A DNA stretch of 52,000 nucleotides, from contig NW_027554303.1 in the NCBI RefSeq assembly GCF_964340395.1, positions 1-52,000 on the forward strand. Reading direction: 5' to 3'. The stretch comes from Glandiceps talaboti (lineage: Eukaryota > Hemichordata > Enteropneusta > Spengelidae). Shown piece by piece: positions 17,992 through 27,861 of this stretch. A program made the translations under genes and the position numbers. Position 1 is the stretch's first letter, and the number at the start of each line of letters is the position of its first letter. The notes under the pieces were generated by a model. It saw only the letters and a program-made list of their open reading frames with translations, had not been told where the DNA came from and did not search any database.

Positions 17992-18077
17992 TCCCTGGTA
18001 GCTCAATTGGTAGAGCAGTGATTGATGAATTTTATTCAAACAGATCACAGATGCTGGTTCGAGCCCGGCTCGGGGAA
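17992..18077 (+). tRNA. tRNA-like sequence with an oversized anticodon loop
   Basis: TCCCTGG pairs with TCGGGGA as a 7-bp acceptor. GCTC...GAGC makes a D arm, GCTGG/CCGGC a T arm with TTCGAGC loop, and GTGAT/ATCAC an anticodon stem. The loop has 21 nt instead of 7 and contains a 5-bp hairpin (TGAAT/ATTCA), which would fit an intron, but no clear U33-anticodon arrangement results. It could be an intron-bearing tRNA, a pseudo-tRNA or the head of a tRNA-derived SINE. The A-box and B-box promoters look intact. Confidence 0.45.
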
Positions 18078-18271
18078 AACTGTTTTTCTTGTTTGTGTTT
18101 TTTTTTAAAATTACTTTCAGTTTGCTCGCGCCACACACATTTGCTAACACAGAGACAACATATACGGCGTGTTCCGGTTATCGAACGACCGGTCATTTAG
18201 CAGGTAAGCATCGTAAGAGGGCGCCCCATATTCGACAAAGTGAGTAAACAACGTTTCAGTGTTAAAAAAAG

Positions 18272-18847
18272 TCAAATTTTATTGACATAGTACGCCATTA
18301 AGTGTAGAAAACACTCGACACCGAACATTCCCAATCGAAATAAAGATCTCAAAATGTTTTTCTCATTGCCATTCTCTTTCTCGTAATGTCTTGCCATTTC
18401 TTTTGCAAACGCATCCACCCTGCAATGAAATGATCCTGACTTGGCATGCAAACAGAGATAAGCTGTGACTACAAGTAAAATAGCTTGATAACAATCGATC
18501 TGGATGCTGTTGCTTTGTTCTTTATCATATATAACGACCACAGAGATCGAATTCTCGTCTTTCCTTGGACAAAGAAGATTTTCCCTCATGATGTTCCATT
18601 TCATTATGATGTTTTCCTCATTGTCCTCTTGCATATCAAGGAATAGAATGTTAACGCAAAGCCGTATTTCTTCACTGTATTTAATCTTCAGCCTGTTCCA
18701 ATACTCGTAGAGTAATGTATTGTTTATTGGAATATAAGTGTTTTCGTTAGTGATCGACATGATGTCAATGTCATTTGTGTGATCTTGTGCGATTGAATGG
18801 ACCAATTCCATCAATGCAGTTCTGAACACGTCTTCCGCCGACATCAT
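18272..18847 (-). CDS. Unknown helical protein (191 aa)
   Basis: ATG 18847 starts an all-helical, acidic protein with a hydrophobic helix near residues 122-135 (YQAILLVVTAYLCL) and another at the C-terminus (FGVECFLHLMAYYV). The pattern of amphipathic helices around a hydrophobic one, with a hydrophobic C-terminus, is reminiscent of Bcl-2-like folds, but no BH motif is evident; I make no assignment. It lies 25 bp downstream of the primase stop on the same strand and may share its transcript. Confidence 0.7.
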   Translation of the reverse strand: MMSAEDVFRTALMELVHSIAQDHTNDIDIMSITNENTYIPINNTLLYEYWNRLKIKYSEEIRLCVNILFLDMQEDNEENIIMKWNIMRENLLCPRKDENSISVVVIYDKEQSNSIQIDCYQAILLVVTAYLCLHAKSGSFHCRVDAFAKEMARHYEKENGNEKNILRSLFRLGMFGVECFLHLMAYYVNKI

Positions 18848-18872
18848 TGACAATGGGACAAGACCTGTTATG

Positions 18873-20354
18873 TTAATGTATGCTCACGGACGGACGGACG
18901 GATGACGAATGGAACTGAAATTCCAGACACTTGTCATTTGTGAGTGGTACATCTTTACATTTCGTAGCCCAACACTTTTGGCTTAGTTCGTGCCTGTCTT
19001 CGTCCCACACAAAGTACTGTTTTGCCTGTTTGTGGGAGTAACCGACTCGTGGACAAAACGACTCATGCGTGTCGAAGTAAAGGTACCTGCCAGACTTTAA
19101 GTGTTGAGTCCAAGTATCGATTGTGATGACCAATTTGTTTCTAATAAAAGAGATGACTTTCTGTATGATTTCTTTAACTTCTTGGTCACTGCAAACGCTT
19201 CTACGTGCTGATTGAAAGACGTGTTGACATCTAGTACCCTGCTCTGGACATTGTAGTACGAGAAGACCCACTACGTCACGTGACGGTGGGGTGACGTGAG
19301 GATAGTGAGCCAGTGCAGTCACAGTACTGTGTAGGGCTTCTGTGTCGACAAGGGATGGATTGTCACACAGTACAGTCATAGGCTTTAGTTTCTTCTCGGG
19401 TTTTCCTTGGCTCGAAGACAATTTGTAACAGAAGGGCAAGCGAAGACTTTTGTTTGGACAGCAAATTGCACTGTCTATGCAGTGTTGTCTGTGTACTTTT
19501 AAAGTCTTTGTTGCATTAGCTGGTAAGTCATGTTTGCAGCCTGTACTTGGATCAGTGTGACAAAACCGACCATTCACCATGTCTCTGACATACTTCCGGC
19601 CCTCGTGTTGTACCCATTCCATTTGCAGTACACGTCTTGCTTCCAAATCCGTACCAATTCTCTTGTTTACTTGATCGAGAAAACGTTTCACTTCGCTTAT
19701 GTTTTGGAAAACAACATTTCCAGGCAAATGTTGGTACAAATGCAAAGACAGTTTACTTGTGGTGTCGCTTTGGTAAACAAACATTGGCCATTGGGTCACC
19801 TCACTCACTTTTCCCTTTGTCCATTCTTTCATCTCGTCACGTAGTATTTTTCGAATTTGCACTAACATGGTTTTAACGATTTTTGCTTTTTCGATGTCAT
19901 CGTTTACAGGCTCAGCATCGATGTCTATGGGTATGCACGTTATGTACAGGTTTGGCCTGAATACTTCACAGTAATTGGCCGTAGTGTGCTGGACTACGCC
20001 GTCCAATGCAGAAGGCGTGAAAAGGGTGAACTGTCTACCTGTGGAGTCTACAGTTTGCTGTGGTATGATTGAAGAAGTAACAACCATTATATCTGTGGGT
20101 ATACTCATTTCGAAACACAACCAATCACCAATATTGTTGGAATATGGTGGAGGTTCCATATTGGCATATGCATTTGCCAGTTCTGACTGTTTCACGTTTT
20201 CGACCAACTTCATACAGTAACGTTTGTAATACACTGTTTTTCTCCTGGCAACTTTGCCATTGTAATGAAAGTCTTCCATCACTTTTGGTGAGGTACCCTG
20301 TGAGGGGCTGTATGTGTGAAGAGCCAAGCTCCTAACGTCCTCAAAGACAGCCAT
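18873..20354 (-). CDS. DNA primase, AEP superfamily with UL52/PrimPol-type zinc motif
   Basis: The 493-aa protein carries AEP primase motifs. Motif I is D144-x-D146 (PIDIDAEP); motif II is S203-x-H205 (KLSLHLY); motif III is D294, followed by R305 and K311 (NKSLRLPFCYK). Near the C-terminus is a zinc motif C434-x6-H441-x19-C461-x4-C466 (FCPRVGYSH ... QKCWATKC), as in herpesvirus UL52 and eukaryotic PrimPol. It should synthesise RNA or DNA primers at viral forks, with divalent metals on the acidic residues. The ATG at 20354 faces the helicase gene across 138 bp, with a minus-strand TATA (CCTATAAATAC) at 20388-20398, which supports joint expression. Confidence 0.92.
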   Translation of the reverse strand: MAVFEDVRSLALHTYSPSQGTSPKVMEDFHYNGKVARRKTVYYKRYCMKLVENVKQSELANAYANMEPPPYSNNIGDWLCFEMSIPTDIMVVTSSIIPQQTVDSTGRQFTLFTPSALDGVVQHTTANYCEVFRPNLYITCIPIDIDAEPVNDDIEKAKIVKTMLVQIRKILRDEMKEWTKGKVSEVTQWPMFVYQSDTTSKLSLHLYQHLPGNVVFQNISEVKRFLDQVNKRIGTDLEARRVLQMEWVQHEGRKYVRDMVNGRFCHTDPSTGCKHDLPANATKTLKVHRQHCIDSAICCPNKSLRLPFCYKLSSSQGKPEKKLKPMTVLCDNPSLVDTEALHSTVTALAHYPHVTPPSRDVVGLLVLQCPEQGTRCQHVFQSARRSVCSDQEVKEIIQKVISFIRNKLVITIDTWTQHLKSGRYLYFDTHESFCPRVGYSHKQAKQYFVWDEDRHELSQKCWATKCKDVPLTNDKCLEFQFHSSSVRPSVSIH

Positions 20355-20492
20355 TGTTAAAATAACTGTGAAATCACAAGAGTGATTGTATTTATAGGTC
20401 CTCGTACTGGGGACAAGACATGTATATACGTTTTTTGATAGATAGATAGATAGAAAAGGTGCACTATAGGATATGAGCTTTTCATTTGAACA
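20355..20492. promoter_or_regulatory. Bidirectional promoter of primase and helicase
   Basis: A 138-bp divergent gap holds a minus-strand TATAAATAC at about 20389-20397 for the primase, and a GATA microsatellite (20439-20454) followed by CACTATAGGATATG for the helicase. Confidence 0.55.
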
Positions 20493-23400
20493 ATGTCAGC
20501 CATCAAGAGAGGAACACTGCCCTGTGAAATTCGGCCAAGTAAACTCATTCAAAACGAAAAGTCTTTACCATGGTTGGCATGGCCAGATCAACACACAGTC
20601 AAATGCATGGCCGTCGAAGTAATGGACTTAGAAGCACCCAACCAATCACTATACGGCTGTAAACCGTATACGTACACACTCCTGCAGACACTCTTTCGCA
20701 TGGCAAATTACATCAAGTCAAAGAGGGGAAACGTCTTTGTGGCAGCGTCCATTCTCAATTTATGTGGAAACTTAACCCTGTCCAAAGAGGACTCTGTAAA
20801 GCCTTACGGGCACATCTTTTGGCTGATATATCAAGACATTGGCATACATCCGAAAACGGACACGCTGAGATGTGTTGTTGAAGACACGATTCTCGTGAAC
20901 CATTCTCTCAGACAGTACCACGAACTTCTTCAGATCGATTTCGAACACGTCGATCTACAACCCATTCAACTGAAACAGATAAACGACGTGTGTGAGGAAA
21001 GAAACAATTTGGAAGACGGTCTCGTTATGCATAATGCAAAACGAAGAAAACGTGTTCACAAGTCAAAAGAGAGAAAGGAATTCGACATGGAAATTGGTTA
21101 TGCAAATTCTCTCATGAAAAAATATCATGACAATTCAGACGAATGTAAAGCACTGCCTAAAGTGTACCGTCTGGCCGACTTCGACAAGTGTCTAGAACTA
21201 TACCACATGTACAAGTTTTCGGATTGCAATGCCATGGATTTGAATGACATGTCGTGCAAGATTCGTGAGAGTGACGAGCCAGCAGCATGGGAAAGACGGT
21301 ACGAATTGTTAACACCCCAATATCTATTCACTTACTCTGTACGACGTCATGGAACAAACAAACACATTGACGAAATGGCACACTTTCTACACCAAGACAA
21401 CAATGAAACAACAGGAAACAACAATACTCGACAACAACTGTTACAGAACCTCATGGACTGTGCCAATGACGAAGATGGCGATGACTACAGTTTGACACAG
21501 ATAAGTGAAAATGCCCCAAGAAACAAACTCATAGACGAAATAGCAATGTCTATGATGAAATTCAAGTCATACGAATTAGATATCGAAATGGTTCATCCTG
21601 TCTACTTTATTAATCGCCTGTTTCCCTCAATACAACACTTCAAATCTACACAATCCCTTGTGACCAGTCTGAGTGGTACCAATATACATGACACACAAAG
21701 ATTGGTACAGGTGAGCTCGATTGCTCATCTCTATGCCACGACACCCGAAGATGCAAATGAATTGCTCAAAAACACTGCATACAGAGCTAAAAATCCAAGT
21801 ATAATGGCCATTAAGCAAGTTCTTTATTCAATTGGTTACAAGGCTGCCAAATATCCCCAAGAGGCGACCAAGTACATCCAATTCTATAAAAAACTACATG
21901 AGTCTGAACGACTGTCGATGGCCGGAGCCATCAAGTGCTCGTACCGAGACAGTGTTGTTTGGTTTAACAACACGACTGGTTTTGTTGGCAGATGCCTGAA
22001 CGCCATGAGATCACCTCACACAGGTCAGAGAATACCCATGGTGTGTGATACGATACGCCATCTCGACATTGGTTACCAATTCTTATTCAGCCTTTTACAG
22101 ATGATTTCGTGTGCAACAGGCACACAACACACATTGGTTGAACTGTTATACATACTCTTGTCGGGTTTCAAACAATTGAAGCCACACAAGTCAATGTCCT
22201 TTCATGGTCTATTTTTAGGACCTCCCGGTACAGGTAAATCTCGTCTGATGGCAGTGGCCAGGGCCATTGTTGGCAAAGACTACTCATATGTCTTGAACTA
22301 CAAATCTCGAAAGTCAAGTCTCGTGCCCTCCAATGAAGACGTGTCCAAGAAAATATGCTTTAATCCCGAATTCGTTGTGTGTTCGTCTGCAAGCGGAAAT
22401 GGTAACCCACTGGCCACAGAACAAAGTGCAGAGTCAGCAGCAATGAAAGAGGAACTCGATACAGGTTACACAAGGTCAAGGCGAGTAGAAACCATAACCA
22501 ATCCCCTAACTGGTCACACAATGCACATGAACACTGAAACAGACAACGTTTGCGATTATGCTACTTTTATTGCCATGAATGAAAAGAATCTCTGTCCCTC
22601 ACTGGACAGTCGAATGGTGACGTTTGAAGTGGCACAGTGCAACATGACCACCTTGCCTTCGGAGGCAGATACACTGGAATTCAAAGTGCAGGATTTGAAA
22701 GTACCCGAACTGTATGGAGCCATAAGGCACATCATCATGGAAACTTCGCGTCTTCAAGAAGTCGGTCTCTTTCCTCACAGAAATGATAATGAGGAACCCA
22801 TAGACTACAAGGGTATGGTCGCTACGTGGGAAAGGCTTGGCACAGTGTGCGAGGAGATGGGAATACTGTATGGTTTGAAATACAACATGCGAGCTCGAGC
22901 TCGTGTATTCGACATGGCAGTATTACTGGCAGAAATGTTTGCCGTTGTCAGGGTGTACGGATGTCCTCCTAAGCACATATGGGATCAGCAGGATGACCTT
23001 AATCAGAATGACACTAACGTTTTCGATCACGAAGCTTTCAATAAGATCACAGAGAAACACATCACATACTTGCAGAATACTCCAGACCATGTATTACACA
23101 ACGAAGTGTGTATCGAAAAAGTGCCAGACCCTGCCGATGTCATAACTGCATTCTCTATCCACTATCAGTTTATAGAGCAAGACAGAAAGATAGCCAGGGC
23201 CATAGTTACAGACACAAAGGCTTTGGACCCACTTCAACCTACCGAAACGGATGAAGGTGCAGCCTACTTCACTCTTCAGTTTGCAAACGAAGAGAGTCTG
23301 GTGCACAAACTCGAGAAGACTACGGGTTTGACCAGCAAACGATGTAAAGATGCTCTTCTTTCTATGAGTGGGATGCGGTTTAATGGTAAACCAGTTTACA

Positions 23401-24770
23401 AAGTTATTGCATTGCCAAGCCACCAGAAACAAAACAACCAGAAACAACAACTTCTCTTTCTTGCTGCATATGCCGCAGAAGTGTATGTGGCTGAAAACGA
23501 GACGAAAATCAACAAACTCTGTACGAGGCTGACAGATGTAATAGAAAAGGGCCAGTGTTATGGAGAAGATGTGTCGAATTACACCATGTTATACATCGAC
23601 GATGCTTTCTTAAGAGATGTGGCATTTCTTCATCACTTGAACACCGCCAAAGTGCACATGGGGACTCTTAACACGAGATATGCTTCTGAACCACCCTATC
23701 TCACTGTAGAAGGTGAGCAGCCAACAGAAAGAGTGTACGAAGTTTCTCTACATTTTGACATTCAAGAAACTCGCTTGAAACTAGTTCAAAGACATTTGCT
23801 TGATACCATGCGAAGTGCCAGAAAACCCATCATAACTGACAATGGATATGTCCTTGTGGATTTCAAACACATGAACGTTTTAACATGTTTGCAACCCCTG
23901 ACGAGTCGTGATCTACACACAACCAGGAACAGAGTACCTTTGACAAGGAAACTCAACAGGTCTGGGCAATTGGCCATACATTGGTCTGTCTTTTTACCCT
24001 CCAATGATGATCTACCAGAGGTGACAGTAGTCCGGGAGAAATGTATCTGTGAGGGTATGTGTATAAATGATTATTTCTGTGTCAATGTACATTTGACAGC
24101 TGCCCAATGGGAAACCACACAGTACACCCCACCCACAGACAGTGGGGAATGTGGATGTCTGAGGTTTGATGGAACGAACATTGACAGTGAAGCATATGTC
24201 AGTTTGACGTGTCTCAATCAACTCGTCGAAGACAGAATTGTTAGTTCTGAGCAGTCAATGATTAAAAAAGTGGTAGAGAAAACAGTCTTTCGAAACATGA
24301 CAGAGAGAAAATCGATTGTGTACGTGGACAAGTCACACAAACCCTCACACAAGAACCTGTTTTACATGTTTCAAGTTTTAGACATTGAAACACTGACAGA
24401 CAGACACGGTGGCCAACTGCCCGAATTTTCGTGCCCTAACCCTTGCAAGAGAGACTTCGTTAACTCGATAACAATCAAGAGTATTTTTGGCGACACTATT
24501 GGCAATCAAATGGCAGTTGAAGAACCAGACCAGCTTAAACTTCGACCAGGACACGTTTCTAAACGAAAGGCCTACATCAGCTTGCTTGCAGATGGCACTG
24601 TTGCAAAGCTCGAAAAGGAATTCAGTTCCATGGAAGAATTTAGTCAACTGTTGGGGGAAAGAGTGTTACAAAGAGTCAAAGCTAGGCAAGGGATGTATCG
24701 ACCATTCAAACCCGACACACACATGAAAGATTTTTCCACGGGTGTGGAGAATAAAGAACGAGAAATTTAG
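20493..24770 (+). CDS. Large P-loop NTPase, likely SF3/D5-like replicative helicase
   Basis: The largest gene of the window (1425 aa). Walker A is GPPGTGKS at residues 576-583. An acidic pair lies within about 75 residues after it, and FIAMNEKN with N696, followed by LDSRMVTFEV, resembles the sensor-1 asparagine and arginine-finger region of SF3/D5-type helicases. The N-terminal 550 residues include a basic stretch and helical regions; the C-terminal 700 are of unknown fold, with a Cys cluster near 1185-1230. Adjacent to and divergent from the primase, it probably forms the helicase side of a primase-helicase system. The SF3 class is inferred from motifs; a divergent AAA+ helicase is the alternative. 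Confidence 0.85.
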   Translation: MSAIKRGTLPCEIRPSKLIQNEKSLPWLAWPDQHTVKCMAVEVMDLEAPNQSLYGCKPYTYTLLQTLFRMANYIKSKRGNVFVAASILNLCGNLTLSKEDSVKPYGHIFWLIYQDIGIHPKTDTLRCVVEDTILVNHSLRQYHELLQIDFEHVDLQPIQLKQINDVCEERNNLEDGLVMHNAKRRKRVHKSKERKEFDMEIGYANSLMKKYHDNSDECKALPKVYRLADFDKCLELYHMYKFSDCNAMDLNDMSCKIRESDEPAAWERRYELLTPQYLFTYSVRRHGTNKHIDEMAHFLHQDNNETTGNNNTRQQLLQNLMDCANDEDGDDYSLTQISENAPRNKLIDEIAMSMMKFKSYELDIEMVHPVYFINRLFPSIQHFKSTQSLVTSLSGTNIHDTQRLVQVSSIAHLYATTPEDANELLKNTAYRAKNPSIMAIKQVLYSIGYKAAKYPQEATKYIQFYKKLHESERLSMAGAIKCSYRDSVVWFNNTTGFVGRCLNAMRSPHTGQRIPMVCDTIRHLDIGYQFLFSLLQMISCATGTQHTLVELLYILLSGFKQLKPHKSMSFHGLFLGPPGTGKSRLMAVARAIVGKDYSYVLNYKSRKSSLVPSNEDVSKKICFNPEFVVCSSASGNGNPLATEQSAESAAMKEELDTGYTRSRRVETITNPLTGHTMHMNTETDNVCDYATFIAMNEKNLCPSLDSRMVTFEVAQCNMTTLPSEADTLEFKVQDLKVPELYGAIRHIIMETSRLQEVGLFPHRNDNEEPIDYKGMVATWERLGTVCEEMGILYGLKYNMRARARVFDMAVLLAEMFAVVRVYGCPPKHIWDQQDDLNQNDTNVFDHEAFNKITEKHITYLQNTPDHVLHNEVCIEKVPDPADVITAFSIHYQFIEQDRKIARAIVTDTKALDPLQPTETDEGAAYFTLQFANEESLVHKLEKTTGLTSKRCKDALLSMSGMRFNGKPVYKVIALPSHQKQNNQKQQLLFLAAYAAEVYVAENETKINKLCTRLTDVIEKGQCYGEDVSNYTMLYIDDAFLRDVAFLHHLNTAKVHMGTLNTRYASEPPYLTVEGEQPTERVYEVSLHFDIQETRLKLVQRHLLDTMRSARKPIITDNGYVLVDFKHMNVLTCLQPLTSRDLHTTRNRVPLTRKLNRSGQLAIHWSVFLPSNDDLPEVTVVREKCICEGMCINDYFCVNVHLTAAQWETTQYTPPTDSGECGCLRFDGTNIDSEAYVSLTCLNQLVEDRIVSSEQSMIKKVVEKTVFRNMTERKSIVYVDKSHKPSHKNLFYMFQVLDIETLTDRHGGQLPEFSCPNPCKRDFVNSITIKSIFGDTIGNQMAVEEPDQLKLRPGHVSKRKAYISLLADGTVAKLEKEFSSMEEFSQLLGERVLQRVKARQGMYRPFKPDTHMKDFSTGVENKEREI

Positions 24771-24824
24771 TTGAATTGCGTTAGTATTTACGAGGCAAGC
24801 ATTTCAATGCTATGTTGGTAAAAG

Positions 24825-25505
24825 ATGAAGATTATTTTTGTGTGTGGTTTCACGACTGATGTTACCTCCAATGCAATGGAGGAGTGTGCTCAGGGACGTG
24901 TGGGAACACGTGCTATATATATTCGTCCAAACGAAATACGTTATGCAGACTGCAAAGACTTAGATGTTGTGAAGACTTCCAAACAAGACCCCCTGTCTCT
25001 CATTGTCACTTCCAGAAATACACTCGTCATACAGAGTGGAGTTATATATTATGCATTGAAAAAAATCAAAGAAGCTCTGGCAGACAACATAGATACAGTG
25101 ATCACCAATGTGTGCCCAGTGACAAGTGATTTGGTTTACAAAGAATGGGCTTTTGGAAGAATGGAACCTCACGTCGACAAAGAGATCGAGAGATACAATG
25201 ACTTCATCAGAAGAAATGTGACAGATTTGTATTGTTTGAAAATAAATGAAGTAGAATCAGTTGTCAAAGGTGACATAGAAAAGAGGTCTAACAAAAACAA
25301 AATGCAAATGTCAGAAGACCAATTCAAATTCTACAAGTCCAGTTTCGATAACATTCTCCAAATGTTCTTGGACTACACAGTGAAGAAGAACATTAAAGGA
25401 AGCAAATGGTGTGGCACTGTCAATGTCAGTTCATTTGATAATAAAGACAAACAGAAAGAAAATATAAAGTTAAATTTGTCGTCTGCTTTGGCAATATTAA
25501 CCTAG
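24825..25505 (+). CDS. Unknown alpha/beta protein (226 aa)
   Basis: ATG 24825 follows the helicase stop by 54 bp. The order strand (IIFVCGF), helix, strand (LSLIVTSRNTLVIQ), helix and strand (DTVITNVCPVTSDL) resembles a Rossmann-like or SGNH-type fold, but no GDS catalytic motif is visible. The C-terminus is Lys-rich. AATAAA signals follow at about 25562 and 25590. Likely co-transcribed with the helicase. Function unknown. Confidence 0.8.
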   Translation: MKIIFVCGFTTDVTSNAMEECAQGRVGTRAIYIRPNEIRYADCKDLDVVKTSKQDPLSLIVTSRNTLVIQSGVIYYALKKIKEALADNIDTVITNVCPVTSDLVYKEWAFGRMEPHVDKEIERYNDFIRRNVTDLYCLKINEVESVVKGDIEKRSNKNKMQMSEDQFKFYKSSFDNILQMFLDYTVKKNIKGSKWCGTVNVSSFDNKDKQKENIKLNLSSALAILT

Positions 25506-25737
25506 CAGAAGAAGACAGCTCCCTAGGTCTAATAAACCAATGTAACACATTATTTGAAATGTTAATAAACACTGTGTTCAGTAAACAGAAATAAATGCTT
25601 CTTCATCATTTCATTTGCACACACACACACATATTTAATTACACAGTTGTATTCTTGCTTTTGTGGTATTTTTATTTCGTTTTTATTTCTTTATCTCGTG
25701 AATACTTTTTAACAAATGGTGAGCCAATTTCGTTCAG

Positions 25738-26046
25738 TCACTCTTGTTTCATTTTGCAGTCTGTACAGAAAAACCTTTCACCACTCTCTGTGAATTCTCT
25801 GTGTCTGTAGCATATCGGCAGCCAACATTTCGCACACCAGTTATGCAGTATCCTGTCACAGCAACTACATGTTTCCAAATCGGTAGCAGTGCTATTGTGC
25901 CATCCCGATGCCTTCATGGGACACATGCAAAAGCCACAGAAATCACAGAAGCAACGACATGGAGAAAGAGCAGTCTCTGAACACTCTTTACACTGTAGTG
26001 TCATGTCTACCTTGAATGAACAGCCACATACATTTGGAGCGGTCAT
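25738..26046 (-). CDS. Small cysteine-rich zinc-binding protein (102 aa)
   Basis: ATG 26046. The protein has about 20 Cys and several His in CxxC, CxC and CxxH patterns (LQCKEC, CDFCGFC, CSCCDR, CAKCWLPICYRH, FFCTDC), consistent with two or three zinc sites, of B-box/PHD-like or treble-clef type. No signal peptide is seen, so an intracellular zinc-finger regulator is likely. It lies downstream of the coiled-coil gene on the same strand, with a 56-bp gap. Confidence 0.82.
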   Translation of the reverse strand: MTAPNVCGCSFKVDMTLQCKECSETALSPCRCFCDFCGFCMCPMKASGWHNSTATDLETCSCCDRILHNWCAKCWLPICYRHREFTESGERFFCTDCKMKQE

Positions 26047-26102
26047 GTTATCACCACAGACACCAAGTTAAAAGTGTTTGAATGGTACCAAAATATGGCA
26101 GT

Positions 26103-27170
26103 TTATTTGTTTTCTGAATTGACGTGGTAGCACTTGACGAACCTGTCCAAAAACTTGACGAGACTTTGCTTATGATGTAGTTCCATAGAACGTCTGTCTT
26201 TGCCTGTCATTTTCTCGAAACGACTCTCTTTATACTTTTGGTTGTCTCGTAGAAATTCGCAAAATGAACTGGCAATGTCGTGTTTAAACACAAAAGACAG
26301 AAACTCTTGCACAGCTTTCTCGTCACGACCCAAAACACCATGCAGTTTGGTGTCAAGGGCCTGAAAATTATCAATGACAAGGAACTTAAACCAAGGCGAA
26401 ACACCTCTTATCATGGGTCGACCGTTCACCACCTCTCTGTCCAACACTTCAAAATTACTAAGATTAAACAAGCTACCAAAAAGACGAGCCAAATCTTCAA
26501 GACCGTGTGTCTCTTGATTAACAATGTTTGACTCTTTTCCCATCTTTTCGAGTTCGCTTTGAATCTCTTGTTTTTCAAGCATTTCCTTTTGTATCAGAGA
26601 ACTCGACTCATTGAGTTTCTCTGACAGTTGCTGCACTTGCATTTCCTGTCGACTTTTTTCTTCGTGCAGTTCTAACAGTTGCGTTTTCAAAGCCAACAGT
26701 TCAGTTTGGTGAATCTGTTTCCCATCATCAATATGTTTTTTCTCTTCTTCGATCACCTCGTTGGCATTCTCTCTCTTTTGTTCCTCGTCATTGACTTTGT
26801 CATTGTTGGTCATCTTCCCTGTTTCCTTTCTTGATGCTTCCAAGGCCTCGATTGTTTTCTTCAACTGGGTTTCCTCACTTTTCAAACCCTTTATGCTCTC
26901 TTCTGCTTCCATGTACATTTTGTACAGCTGATTGTACCTTTGTAGAAGAGGTGGGCATGATTCCCGCTCTTTCAGTTTGTATTTGAATTTTGTCGGCACC
27001 CAGTCATCCTCTTTCTCTTTCTCTTTGGAAGTCTTTCGCCTCTTCCTGTATAATTTGGCCCTCACTTCTTTTCGAACTGCAATGGTTTTACCTTTTCTCT
27101 TTCCCTTTTCCTTTTCCTTTCCCTTTCCTGACAGAATATCAGAAATAGTTTTTGGCACTGCACGATACAT
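26103..27170 (-). CDS. Coiled-coil protein with basic N-terminus (355 aa)
   Basis: Residues about 15-60 are dominated by Lys, Glu and Arg (GKEKEKGKRKGK), suggesting nuclear or nucleic-acid binding. Residues about 85-215 form a long heptad-rich coiled coil, and the C-terminal 130 residues form a mixed helical domain. It may be a structural or scaffold protein (tegument-like); no family is recognised. ATG 27170 faces the gene at 27312. Confidence 0.82.
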   Translation of the reverse strand: MYRAVPKTISDILSGKGKEKEKGKRKGKTIAVRKEVRAKLYRKRRKTSKEKEKEDDWVPTKFKYKLKERESCPPLLQRYNQLYKMYMEAEESIKGLKSEETQLKKTIEALEASRKETGKMTNNDKVNDEEQKRENANEVIEEEKKHIDDGKQIHQTELLALKTQLLELHEEKSRQEMQVQQLSEKLNESSSLIQKEMLEKQEIQSELEKMGKESNIVNQETHGLEDLARLFGSLFNLSNFEVLDREVVNGRPMIRGVSPWFKFLVIDNFQALDTKLHGVLGRDEKAVQEFLSFVFKHDIASSFCEFLRDNQKYKESRFEKMTGKDRRSMELHHKQSLVKFLDRFVKCYHVNSENK

Positions 27171-27311
27171 ATTGAATCAGTCAGTCCCTGTGTACATATG
27201 TGTTTGTATATATGTATGTACGAAAACACACTTTCTCACTTATAGACACATTTATATTTATGTTTTCAAACATCTTTTATTCATTAATGAAATGAAAAAT
27301 AAAAATAAAAA

Positions 27312-27851
27312 ATGTCAGAGTACCATGTCTCTTTCAGTGACTTTGTTGCACATATACGTGAAAATGGCATAACCGACTATTTTAGCAATCACATCACAGT
27401 CGATGAAGTTCTCGACACATCACCACAGTCAGTATGTCAAGACAACGACAATGTTGTCGAAACTATCAAACGTAATGTTGCTCGTGTTCAAAACGATTTC
27501 AAAGTACACCAGGCACACATAGATTGCATAGAGTCTGATGCATTTCCATTACCAGATCTACCAAAACACGAGGGAACAAGTACATGGTTGAACAGAGTTT
27601 ATAATGGTAAAGGTAAACTAATAGGCTTTGCTAAAGTCTTAAAAAGTACAGAAGGCAATGCCACTGTCCTAGAAAGAAATGGTCAAAAGGCCAATGCAAC
27701 AGTGAAAGACGGTAAGTTTGTGGTAAAACAGCGATTCGATCTGCCACAGCTGTGTGCACCAGACTTCCAAGTACAGCATATCTTGAATCTCTGCAAATCC
27801 CACAGAAAAGCTTGGATAATGATGAAAAACTTTCCAGCTAAACATGTCTAG
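27312..27851 (+). CDS. Unknown protein (179 aa)
   Basis: ATG 27312 is preceded by AT-rich sequence without a clear TATA box. The first 90 residues are acidic and helical; the rest has short beta strands (KLIGFAKVLK, ATVLERNGQKANATVK) ending with a basic helix. No family is recognised. Its stop lies 10 bp from the stop of the convergent zinc-finger gene. Confidence 0.8.
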   Translation: MSEYHVSFSDFVAHIRENGITDYFSNHITVDEVLDTSPQSVCQDNDNVVETIKRNVARVQNDFKVHQAHIDCIESDAFPLPDLPKHEGTSTWLNRVYNGKGKLIGFAKVLKSTEGNATVLERNGQKANATVKDGKFVVKQRFDLPQLCAPDFQVQHILNLCKSHRKAWIMMKNFPAKHV

Positions 27852-27861
27852 TGATATTCCA

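Noticed and set aside
18272-18847. Bcl-2 homologue call
   Set aside because: Helical pattern is suggestive, but no BH1 or BH2 motif can be pointed to.
24825-25505. SGNH hydrolase call
   Set aside because: Fold-like strand/helix order but no catalytic Ser-Gly-Asn-His blocks.
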